Positions 57,253 to 64,000 of a stretch of 64,000 bases of DNA are shown here, in pieces; the stretch's first letter is position 1, and each line of letters opens with the position of its first letter. The position numbers were made by a program, and so were the translations under genes. The stretch is taken from positions 62,001-126,000 of the forward strand of contig NZ_JAMYDV010000004.1 in NCBI RefSeq assembly GCF_024128855.1. The letters are read 5' to 3'. Origin of the DNA: Rhodovulum tesquicola. GTDB taxonomy: Bacteria > Pseudomonadota > Alphaproteobacteria > Rhodobacterales > Rhodobacteraceae. Below the pieces are notes generated by a model that saw only the letters and a program-made list of their open reading frames with translations, did not search any database and had not been told where the DNA came from.

Positions 57253-58248
57253 ATGAACTGGATCAACAACTACGTCCGGCCCAAGATCAACTCGCTGTTC
57301 TCGCGCCGCGAGATCCCCGAGAACCTCTGGACGAAATGCGATGCCTGCGGAACGATGCTGTTCCACCGCGAACTCAGCGACAACCTGAATGTCTGCACCG
57401 CCTGCGGCCATCACACGGGGATCACGCCGCGCGACCGGTTCCTGACGCTGTTCGACGGCGGCATCTTCACCGAGGTCGCGGTGCCCGTCCCGGTGGCCGA
57501 TCCGCTGGGCTTCCGCGACCAGAAGAAATACCCCGACCGCATGAAGGCCGCCCAGAAGGGCACCGGCGAGAAAGAGGCGATGCTGGTCGCCGAGGGCGAG
57601 ATCGGGCGCACCCCGGTCATCTGCGCCGCGCAGGATTTCAGCTTCATGGGCGGGTCCATGGGCATGTATGTCGGCAACGCGATCATCGCCGCCGCCCAGC
57701 GCGCGCTGGAACTGCGCCGCCCGCTGATCCTGTTCTCGGCCGCAGGCGGCGCCCGCATGCAGGAGGGCATCCTCAGCCTGATGCAGATGCCGCGCTCGAC
57801 CGTCGCGATCCAGATGCTGAAAGAGGCCGGGCTGCCCTATATCGTGGTCCTCACCCACCCGACCACGGGCGGCGTGACCGCCTCCTACGCGATGCTGGGC
57901 GATATCCAGATCGCCGAGCCGAACGCGCTGATCTGCTTTGCCGGGCCGCGCGTGATCGAACAGACGATCCGCGAGAAGCTGCCCGAGGGCTTCCAGCGCG
58001 CCGAATACCTGCTGGAACACGGCATGCTCGACCGGGTGACGCCGCGCGGCAAGCTGCGCGAGGAACTGGTGACCATCACGCGGATGCTGATGGGCCTGCC
58101 GCCCGCGGTGATCGCCGACCTGCCGCCCCCCGCCAGCTTCAGCCACGGCCCGACCGACGCGGCGCAGGACGACACCGAGAACACCGAACCGCCCCGGCGC
58201 AACGCACCGCCCGACACCGAACCCCCCGAGGCGGGCGCCAAGGGGTGA
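57253..58248 (+). CDS. accD: Acetyl-CoA carboxylase carboxyltransferase, beta subunit
   Basis: AccD, with AccA, transfers the carboxyl group from biotin to acetyl-CoA, starting fatty acid synthesis. The 331-residue protein begins with [20 protein letters not shown] and has the zinc ribbon C29-x2-C32 and C48-x2-C51. The carboxyltransferase core is [20 protein letters not shown] and [20 protein letters not shown]. The last 40 residues form a Pro/Glu-rich tail. The stop overlaps the GTG of folC by 4 bases, the usual accD-folC pair. Confidence 0.96.
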   Translation: MNWINNYVRPKINSLFSRREIPENLWTKCDACGTMLFHRELSDNLNVCTACGHHTGITPRDRFLTLFDGGIFTEVAVPVPVADPLGFRDQKKYPDRMKAAQKGTGEKEAMLVAEGEIGRTPVICAAQDFSFMGGSMGMYVGNAIIAAAQRALELRRPLILFSAAGGARMQEGILSLMQMPRSTVAIQMLKEAGLPYIVVLTHPTTGGVTASYAMLGDIQIAEPNALICFAGPRVIEQTIREKLPEGFQRAEYLLEHGMLDRVTPRGKLREELVTITRMLMGLPPAVIADLPPPASFSHGPTDAAQDDTENTEPPRRNAPPDTEPPEAGAKG

Positions 58249-59519
58249 GCGGGGGCACAAGCGACGCCCTCCTCGCCCGGATGATGGCGTTGCATCCCAA
58301 GATCATCGACCTGACGCTGGACCGGGTGTGGCGGCTGCTGGCAGCGCTCGACCATCCCGAGCGGCGGCTTGCACCGGTGATCCATGTCGCGGGCACCAAC
58401 GGCAAGGGCTCGACGCTTGCGATGATCCGTGCGGGGCTGACCGGCGCCGGGCAGCGGGTGCAGGCCTATACCTCGCCCCATCTCGCCCGCTTCCACGAAC
58501 GGATCCGCCTGGCCGACGGCCTGATCGCCGAGGACACGCTGTCCGCCGTGCTGGACGAATGCGACCGCGCCAATGGCGGGCAGGCCATCACCTATTTCGA
58601 GATCACGACCTGCGCGGCCTTCCTCGCCTTTTCCCGCGACCCGGCCGATTTCTGCCTGCTCGAAGTCGGCCTTGGCGGGCGGCTCGACGCGACCAACGTG
58701 ATCGAGCGTCCGGCGCTGACGGTGATCGCGCCGGTCGATCTGGACCACCAGCAATATCTGGGCGAAACCCTGCCCGAGATCGCCGCCGAAAAGGCCGGGA
58801 TCCTGAAACGCGGCGTGCCCTGCGTGGTCGGCCCCCAGCAGGAATCCGCGCTGGCGGTGATCGAGGCTCAGGCCGCCCGCCTTGGCGCCCCGCTCCTCGC
58901 CCATGGCCAGCACTGGCATGTCTGGGAGGAACGCGGGCGGCTGGTCTATCAGGACGAGCGCGGGCTTCTGGACCTGCCCCCGCCCCGCCTGATCGGCGCC
59001 CATCAGGTGCAGAACGCGGGCATGGCGATCGCCACCTTGCGCGCACTGGGCATGGACGAGACCGCCTGCGAGGCGGCGCTGACGCGCGCCGACTGGCCCG
59101 CCCGGCTGCAACGGCTCCGCCACGGCCCGCTGGTCGATGCGGCGGGCCGCGCCGAACTCTGGCTCGATGGCGGACACAACCCCGCCGCAGGCATCGCGCT
59201 GGCCGAGGCGCTGACCCGCCTGCCCCCGCGCCCGCTGCACCTGATCTGCGGCATGCTGAACACCAAGGATGTCGCGGGCTTCATGCGGCCGCTGGCAGCC
59301 GTGGCCGACAGCCTGACCGCCGTCTCGATCCCCGGCGAGGCCGCGACCCTGCCCGCCGAAACCACCGCCGCCGCGGCCACAAGGGCGGGCCTGCCCGCCA
59401 CGACCGCCTTGGATGTGGCCGAGGCCGTGGCGCGCATCGCCGCGGCGCAGCCGAACGCCCGGATCCTGATCTGCGGCTCGCTCTACCTTGCCGGGCGGGT
59501 GCTGACCGACAATTCCTAG
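58245..59519 (+). CDS. folC: Folylpolyglutamate/dihydrofolate synthase
   Basis: FolC adds glutamate to dihydropteroate or folate. The 424-residue protein has the Mur-ligase-type P-loop [27 protein letters not shown], the carbamoyl-Lys region [14 protein letters not shown] and the C-terminal [13 protein letters not shown]. The start is a GTG inside the accD stop (GTGA). Its stop interlocks with that of zapE, which is transcribed from the other side (59516-59519). Confidence 0.95.
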   Translation: MSGGTSDALLARMMALHPKIIDLTLDRVWRLLAALDHPERRLAPVIHVAGTNGKGSTLAMIRAGLTGAGQRVQAYTSPHLARFHERIRLADGLIAEDTLSAVLDECDRANGGQAITYFEITTCAAFLAFSRDPADFCLLEVGLGGRLDATNVIERPALTVIAPVDLDHQQYLGETLPEIAAEKAGILKRGVPCVVGPQQESALAVIEAQAARLGAPLLAHGQHWHVWEERGRLVYQDERGLLDLPPPRLIGAHQVQNAGMAIATLRALGMDETACEAALTRADWPARLQRLRHGPLVDAAGRAELWLDGGHNPAAGIALAEALTRLPPRPLHLICGMLNTKDVAGFMRPLAAVADSLTAVSIPGEAATLPAETTAAAATRAGLPATTALDVAEAVARIAAAQPNARILICGSLYLAGRVLTDNS

Positions 59520-60601
59520 CCTCCGGCCACCCCCCATTCGGCCGCCTGCATTTCCCTCAACCGGCTCGCCGTGCGCTCGAACTCGAAGGATCCCGCCCCT
59601 TCGAGATACAGCATCTCGGGCTGCGCCGCCGCAGACGCGATCAGCCGCACGCGGCCCTCGTAAAGCGCATCCACCAGCGTCACGAAGCGGCGTGCCTCGT
59701 TGTAGTTCTCCGACGACAGCCGCGGGATGTCCTCCAGGATCAGCACCCGCACCGCCTCGGCCAGCGCAAGGTAATCGGCCGGTCCCAGCGGGCGGGCGCA
59801 CAGATCCCAGAAACTCGCCCGTGCGACCCCGTTGTGAAACAGCGGCAAGGCAAGGTCGCGGCCCTGAACCCGCAGCGTCAGCGGCCCCCCCGCCCCCTCG
59901 GTCAGATCCCGCCAGATCGCCGACAGCGCCTCGCGCGCCAGACGGTCGGCGGGGGTGAAATAGACATCCGCCCCGGTCAGCCGGTTCTGCCGGTAATCCG
60001 TGGGCGAGGCGAGGTGCACCCCCTCCAGCCGCTCCTCGATCATCCGGATGAAGGGGACGAACCGCTCGCGCTGCAACCCGTCCTTGTAAAGGTCCCCCGG
60101 CACCCGGTTCGAGGTCGTGACCACGCACACGCCCTCGGCAAAGATCAGCTCGAACAGCCGCCCCACGATCATCGCATCCGCGATGTCGGTGATCTGCATC
60201 TCGTCCAGACACAGAAGCCGCAAGCCCCTGAACTCGGCCGCCACGACCGGGCGCAGCGCGTCCTCGGCCCCGGCCTTGCGCGCGGCATGCAACCCCTTGT
60301 GGATCTGCTGCATGAAGGCGTGGAAATGCACGCGCCGCTTGCCCTCGATCCCGACGCCCGCATGGAACAGGTCCATCAGCATCGACTTGCCGCGCCCCAC
60401 GCCCCCCCACAGGTAAAGCCCGCGCACCGGCGCGGGCGGCGGGGGCTTGCGGAACAGCCCGCCACGCGGCGCGGGGGGCGGGTTTTCCAGCGCGGCGCGG
60501 ATCCGGTCCAGCGGCGCCAGCGCCGCGATCTGCGCCGGATCGGGGCGCAACTCGCCCGCGCTGACCCGGGCATCGTAAAGGCTTCGCAGACTCTGTCCCA
60601 T
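59516..60601 (-). CDS. zapE: ZapE-type (AFG1-like) ATPase
   Basis: ZapE is an AAA-type ATPase that binds the division ring and helps constriction under stress; the eukaryotic homolog AFG1 acts in mitochondria. The 361-residue protein has the Walker A GGVGRGKSMLMD, the following RVHFHAFMQQIH, Walker B LRLLCLDEMQITDIADAMIV and VVTTSNRVPGDLYKDGLQRE. Length and motif order match. It is convergent with folC. The alpha/beta hydrolase gene lies about 50 bases further downstream in coordinates and reads the same way. Confidence 0.93.
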   Translation of the reverse strand: MGQSLRSLYDARVSAGELRPDPAQIAALAPLDRIRAALENPPPAPRGGLFRKPPPPAPVRGLYLWGGVGRGKSMLMDLFHAGVGIEGKRRVHFHAFMQQIHKGLHAARKAGAEDALRPVVAAEFRGLRLLCLDEMQITDIADAMIVGRLFELIFAEGVCVVTTSNRVPGDLYKDGLQRERFVPFIRMIEERLEGVHLASPTDYRQNRLTGADVYFTPADRLAREALSAIWRDLTEGAGGPLTLRVQGRDLALPLFHNGVARASFWDLCARPLGPADYLALAEAVRVLILEDIPRLSSENYNEARRFVTLVDALYEGRVRLIASAAAQPEMLYLEGAGSFEFERTASRLREMQAAEWGVAGG

Positions 60602-60652
60602 GGCGCGGTTCTAGGCCGGGGGCGCGGCGGCGAAAAGGGGCGCGTTCGCCGG

Positions 60653-61564
60653 TCAGCGGCGCGGCAGGACCCCCGCCAGCGCCCTTGCCACCTCTGCGGC
60701 ATGGGTGATCGGCAGGACATGGCTGGCACCCGCCAGGGTGATCTGCACGGCCCCCGGGTTCAGCGCGGCAAGCCGTTGCGCGGCCGCGGGCGCGATCAGC
60801 TCGTCCCCCTCGGCCCAGATCGCCAGCACGGGCATCCCCGCGGCGGCAAGGCGGCGATGGGCGGGGGCAAGATCCTCGGCCAGCAGGCCGCGCAGGCTGG
60901 ACAGCATCGCGGGCAGAAAGCCACGATACCGGGTCTCGGCGACCTGCGCCTCGATCACCGCCGCGGGCAGGGCGCGCGCGCGGCCGTATCGCCGGGCCAC
61001 CAGCCGCATCAGCGCGCCGCCCGGAACCCGCACCAGCCAGTCCGCCAGCCCCGGCAGGGCGCGGGCCAGCGCCACGGCCCGGGGCATCTTCAGCCCCAGC
61101 CCGGCGGGCGCGATCAGGATCAGCCGCTCCACAAGGTCGGGCCGGGCGGCCGCAAAAGCCGTGGCAAGTGCCCCCCCCATCGAGAAGCCCAGCACCCCCA
61201 GCCGCCCCGTCACGCCCTGCGCCGCCAGCAATTCGTCGATCTGGCCGATCAGCATCGCGCTGCTCTGGCGGCCGGGCGGACGGTCGGACAGGCCGCGCCC
61301 GTAAAGATCAGGCACCAGCACGCGGTATCCCAGCCGGGCCAGCGTCTCGGCGGTGCTGTCCATGAACCAGCCGCCGGTGGAAATCCCGTGCAGGCACAGC
61401 ACGACCGGGCCATCTGCCGGGCCATGCCAGCGGTAATGGGTGCACCCCGAGGGCAGCGCGGCCATCGCCCCCGGCGCCGCGGCGCGCGCCTCCGCCACCG
61501 GGCGGCGCAGCCATTCCGACAGCGGGTAAGCGCCCGCCGCCAGCGCCGCCAGCGCCCAGATCAT
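60653..61564 (-). CDS. Alpha/beta hydrolase with N-terminal membrane anchor
   Basis: The 303-residue protein has a short N-terminal hydrophobic stretch (MIWALAALAAGAYPLSEWLR) and then an alpha/beta hydrolase with the oxyanion block VVLCLHGISTGGWF, VPDLYGRGLSDRP, nucleophile elbow VLGFSMGG, the acid in IWAEGDELIAP and the His in ASHVLPITH. It is of the epoxide-hydrolase/lipase-like type; the substrate is not known. Its ATG overlaps the stop of the cyclodeaminase-family gene by 4 bases. Confidence 0.85.
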   Translation of the reverse strand: MIWALAALAAGAYPLSEWLRRPVAEARAAAPGAMAALPSGCTHYRWHGPADGPVVLCLHGISTGGWFMDSTAETLARLGYRVLVPDLYGRGLSDRPPGRQSSAMLIGQIDELLAAQGVTGRLGVLGFSMGGALATAFAAARPDLVERLILIAPAGLGLKMPRAVALARALPGLADWLVRVPGGALMRLVARRYGRARALPAAVIEAQVAETRYRGFLPAMLSSLRGLLAEDLAPAHRRLAAAGMPVLAIWAEGDELIAPAAAQRLAALNPGAVQITLAGASHVLPITHAAEVARALAGVLPRR

Positions 61565-62478
61565 CGCGCGCGCCAGGCGTCGAGGATATGCGCGCAGGTC
61601 ATCAGGTCCAGATGCGCGCCGCCGCCATTCTTGAACAGCGTGATCTCGTCCTCCGCGGTCCGCGCGAACCGCCCCGCGGGCAGGTCGTAGAAATCCGCCA
61701 CGATATCGCCTTCCGCGATGGCGCCCGAGGCAAGCGGGATCTTCAGCTCGCCGATATGGCCCAGCGTGGTATCCCGGCTGTCCACGAAGATCCGCGCCCG
61801 TTTCAGCGCGGCATCGTCGGCCTCGCGCATGTCGGGGCGGAACGCGCCGATCAGGTCGACATGCTGGCCCGGCCGCAGCCACTCGCCCCGGATCAGCGGA
61901 TGGGTCGCCATGGTGGCCGAGGTCACGATATCGGCCGCGCGCACCGCGTCTTCCAGATCGCGCGCGACCGCGATCCGCGGAACGCTGCTGGCCAACCGCT
62001 CCGCCCCCGCGGCCGAGCGGTTCCAGACGGTGAAGCGCGCCTGCGGAAAGGCGCTGGAATAGGCTTCGTACAGCGCATGCGCCACCGTGCCCGCGCCGAC
62101 GATCAGGATCTCGCGGCTGTCGGGCCGGGCCAGCCGCGTGGCGGCCAGCAGACTGTCACCGGCGGTCTTCCATTTCGTGACAAGGTGGAAATCGACGATC
62201 GCCTCAAGCGTGCCGTCGCGGTCGGAGTAAAGGCACACGCCGCCATTGACCGCCGGTTTGTCGCGGGCGGGATTGGCCGGAAAGATCGTCGCCGATTTCA
62301 CCGCCAGCCCCAGCCCGTCGATCCAGGCCGCCCGGTTCAACAGCGTATCCGCCCCGCGATAAAGGAAACTGTCGGCAATCTCCGCACGCGGCAGGGCATG
62401 CCCCGCCGCCAGCGCGGCGCACAGCCCGTCCCAGTTCAGGCAGGCCTGGCCTTCGGCAAAGCCGATGATCTCGGGCAT
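61561..62478 (-). CDS. Ornithine cyclodeaminase/mu-crystallin family protein
   Basis: The family includes ornithine cyclodeaminase, alanine dehydrogenase and ketimine reductases, all NAD(P)-dependent. The 305-residue protein shows LAVKSATIFPANPARDKPAV, the substrate-contact KWKTAGDSLLAATRL, the Rossmann motif ILIVGAGTVAHALYEAYSSA and GQHVDLIGAFRPDMREADDA. The family commonly has an Arg and a Lys here that bind the substrate carboxylate. It overlaps the alpha/beta hydrolase gene by 4 bases. The specific substrate cannot be named. Confidence 0.88.
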   Translation of the reverse strand: MPEIIGFAEGQACLNWDGLCAALAAGHALPRAEIADSFLYRGADTLLNRAAWIDGLGLAVKSATIFPANPARDKPAVNGGVCLYSDRDGTLEAIVDFHLVTKWKTAGDSLLAATRLARPDSREILIVGAGTVAHALYEAYSSAFPQARFTVWNRSAAGAERLASSVPRIAVARDLEDAVRAADIVTSATMATHPLIRGEWLRPGQHVDLIGAFRPDMREADDAALKRARIFVDSRDTTLGHIGELKIPLASGAIAEGDIVADFYDLPAGRFARTAEDEITLFKNGGGAHLDLMTCAHILDAWRAR

Positions 62479-62499
62479 CCTCCCTCCCCCCCCCTGCGC

Positions 62500-62988
62500 T
62501 CAGCCCGTCGGCCCAGCGCCACGCGGCGCCGCATCCGCGGACTGGCTGGCCGCACGCAAGGCCCGTTCCAGCGCGTCGAGAAAGCGCGAGCGGTCGGCCC
62601 TGGAAAACCCGCGCCCGCCGCCCTGCCGGAACGGATCGGCGGCGCGCAGGTCGGCCATCAGGTCGCGGCTGGCCAGTTTCGGGCCGATATTGGCAAGGGT
62701 GAACGCCTCGCCATTGTGGTTCAGCACCGCCGCCCCGGCCGCCACGCATTTCGCGGCCAGCGGCACATCGGCCGTCACCACCACGTCGCCGGGGCCGGCC
62801 TGATCGGCGATCCACTTGTCGGCCTCGTCGGGGCCTTGCGCCACATAGACCATCCGCGCCAGCGGGTGATCCACGGGGCGCAGCCCGCCATTCGCGACAT
62901 AATGGATCGGGGCGCCATGGCGTTCGGCGACGCGCAGCGCCTCGTCCTTGACCGGACAGGCATCGGCGTCGACGAACACCCGGCTCAC
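62500..62988 (-). CDS. YaiI/YqxD family protein (DUF188)
   Basis: The 162-residue protein opens with MSRVFVDADACPVKDEALRV and has the blocks APIHYVANGGLRP and GDVVVTADVPLAAKCVAAGA of the YaiI/YqxD family. The early acidic residues DADA give it a PIN-like nuclease look, but no activity is established. The start is a GTG overlapping the fghA stop (GTGA). The last 25 residues are a variable Ala/Gly-rich tail. Confidence 0.9.
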   Translation of the reverse strand: MSRVFVDADACPVKDEALRVAERHGAPIHYVANGGLRPVDHPLARMVYVAQGPDEADKWIADQAGPGDVVVTADVPLAAKCVAAGAAVLNHNGEAFTLANIGPKLASRDLMADLRAADPFRQGGGRGFSRADRSRFLDALERALRAASQSADAAPRGAGPTG

Positions 62989-63815
62989 CGGTACAGCGCC
63001 TCGGCGTGGAAGGCGACGTGATCCTCCATGAAGGTGGAGACGAAGAAATAGGAATGGTCATAGCCGCCCTGCATCCGGAAGATCGCGGGATGCCGGGTCT
63101 CGGTGATCGCCGCGGCCAGCGCCTCGGGCATCAGCGAGTCGATGAACTGGTCGCCCGTCCCCTGGTCGATCAGCATCGGCCCGTTGAACCCGTTCTCGCG
63201 CAGCGACAGGCAGGCATCGTGCCGCACCCAGTCCACATTGCCCTCGCCCAGATAGGCGTGGATCGGCTTCTTCGCCCAATCCGACCGGCTGGGATGGGTG
63301 ATCGGCGCAAAGGCCGACACGGACGCGAACCGCCCGGGATAGGCCATCGCGATGGTCAGCGCGCCATGCCCGCCCATGGAATGGCCGGTGATCGCCTGGC
63401 GTTCCTCGTCCAGCGCGAAGCCGTTGAACAGAACCCGCGGCAATTCCTCGGCGATATAGTCCCACATGCGGAAATTCGCGGCCCAGGGGGCTTCGGTGGC
63501 GTTGACATAGAATCCCGCGCCCTGGCCCAGATTGTACATCTCGTGATCGGCCACATCCGCGCCCCTCGGCGAGGTGTCGGGAAAGACCAGCGCGATGCCA
63601 TGCTCGGCCGCCCATTGCTGGGCGCCCGCCTTGACCATCGCGTTCTCATGCGTGCAGGTCAGGCCCGACAGATACCACAGCACCGGCACCGGCCCGTCCT
63701 CGGCCTCTTCGGGCAGGAACAGGCCAAAGGTCATGTCGCATCTGCAAACCTCGGAGGCGTGGCGATAGACGCCCTGCTTCCCGCCGAAGCATCTGTTCTC
63801 GGATAGGGTTTCCAT
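62985..63815 (-). CDS. fghA: S-formylglutathione hydrolase
   Basis: FghA hydrolyses S-formylglutathione in glutathione-dependent formaldehyde detoxification. The 276-residue esterase-D-type protein has the start NRCFGGKQGVYRHAS, VLWYLSGLTCTHENAMVKAG, the nucleophile elbow ITGHSMGGHGA and the catalytic Asp and His in IDQGTGDQFID and GGYDHSYFFVSTFMEDH. The formaldehyde dehydrogenase that makes its substrate is not in the window. The stop is coupled to the YaiI-family gene by a 4-base overlap. Confidence 0.94.
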   Translation of the reverse strand: METLSENRCFGGKQGVYRHASEVCRCDMTFGLFLPEEAEDGPVPVLWYLSGLTCTHENAMVKAGAQQWAAEHGIALVFPDTSPRGADVADHEMYNLGQGAGFYVNATEAPWAANFRMWDYIAEELPRVLFNGFALDEERQAITGHSMGGHGALTIAMAYPGRFASVSAFAPITHPSRSDWAKKPIHAYLGEGNVDWVRHDACLSLRENGFNGPMLIDQGTGDQFIDSLMPEALAAAITETRHPAIFRMQGGYDHSYFFVSTFMEDHVAFHAEALYR

Positions 63816-63873
63816 GGCGCTCTCCCTCGCTGGCCCGGCTATGGGGTAGCGCGCCCGCGCCGCCCGGGCAAGC

Positions 63874-64000
63874 TCAGAGCGTGGCGATCAGCGCGATCAC
63901 CGCGGGAACCGTCAGGATCGAGGCCGCGGTCGAGATCAGGATCGAGGCCGACACCCGCTGCGGCGCGACGCCGTAATGCTGGGCCAGCATGTAGACATTG
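63874..64000 (-). CDS. AEC-type transporter, C-terminal end
   Basis: Only the last 41 residues plus the stop are in the window. They read NVYMLAQHYGVAPQRVSASI followed by LISTAASILTVPAVIALIAT, a loop and last membrane helix typical of the auxin efflux carrier (AEC) family, which includes malate and malonate permeases. The pattern 'QHYGVAPQRVSASILISTAAS' is close to the family's terminal region. The rest lies beyond the right edge, so the substrate cannot be judged. Confidence 0.7.
   Translation of the reverse strand, partial: NVYMLAQHYGVAPQRVSASILISTAASILTVPAVIALIATL

Noticed and set aside
55059-57269. A 736-residue open frame antisense to the CPBP genes
   Set aside because: It is low-complexity (Gln, Arg, His) and opposite two intact membrane protease genes.
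58328-61690. A 1120-residue open frame running across folC, zapE and the hydrolase
   Set aside because: It crosses three well-supported genes on other frames or strands, and its composition (Arg, Pro, Ala, His) is that of a GC-rich shadow.

Overview
The window reads as chromosomal DNA of a GC-rich alphaproteobacterium of the Rhodobacteraceae (Rhodobacter/Paracoccus relatives); I cannot name a genus. The grounds are a three-gene fbc-type cytochrome bc1 operon (petABC), a PetP/PetR-type regulator pair, a CcrM-type GANTC methylase, a VPLPA-CTERM protein, several families I know mainly from this group (DUF4170, DUF2125, probably DUF6478), and tight gene packing with many 4-base ATGA/GTGA overlaps. 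About 67 protein genes and one tRNA-Lys are supported. There is no insertion sequence, prophage, CRISPR array or rRNA operon. Most of the window is ordinary core chromosome, and the less ordinary features are scattered through it.

Region by region. 1-5000: the start of a secreted PQQ-type sugar dehydrogenase, then a minus-strand operon of a small exported protein, a membrane-anchored winged-helix regulator and a secreted protein of unknown family, then an exported Cys protein and rnhB. 5000-11700: ccrM with three GANTC sites upstream, an atypical SDR, an AlkB-type hydroxylase, mutY, a DciA-like protein, a DsbA-like protein and a class III CoA-transferase. 11700-18000: a minus-strand envelope block with lpxK, a divergent KdtA-like protein, DUF4170, a CysQ-like phosphatase, pmbA and a DUF2125 protein. 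18000-23500: an SDR/crotonase pair, a VPLPA-CTERM protein, ilvE, petP-petR and a deacetylase-family hydrolase. 23500-27700: xseB-ispA-dxs (isoprenoid precursors) facing aroC. 27700-31200: a TPP riboswitch followed by thiBPQ (thiamine import). 31250-34300: petABC on the minus strand, separated from thiQ by a bidirectional terminator.

34300-42800: a GST, a small membrane protein, mtaB, dapF, tRNA-Lys(TTT), a peroxiredoxin, a ferredoxin-reductase-type flavoprotein with rsmD, a PAS protein and a membrane protein. 42800-48450: a hydrolase fused to a membrane domain, map, then four plus-strand genes overlapping by 4 bases each (CinA-type domain, GNAT, AhpD-like, OmpA-like). 48450-55300: a LysR regulator, fadH, two unknown genes, a lipoprotein and ilvD. 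55300-64000: two tandem CPBP membrane proteases, accD-folC, zapE, an alpha/beta hydrolase, an ornithine-cyclodeaminase-family gene, a YaiI-family gene, fghA and the end of an AEC-type transporter.

I did not find a clear, wholly new multi-gene system. The best candidates for new biology are the operon around the membrane-anchored winged-helix regulator (976-3608), the KdtA-like protein with altered catalytic motifs, a crotonase-fold protein lacking both catalytic glutamates, the tandem CPBP proteases, the PAS protein with no output domain, and overlapping operator-like dyads between ilvE and petP. Functions are assigned from motifs read by eye; no database search was possible.
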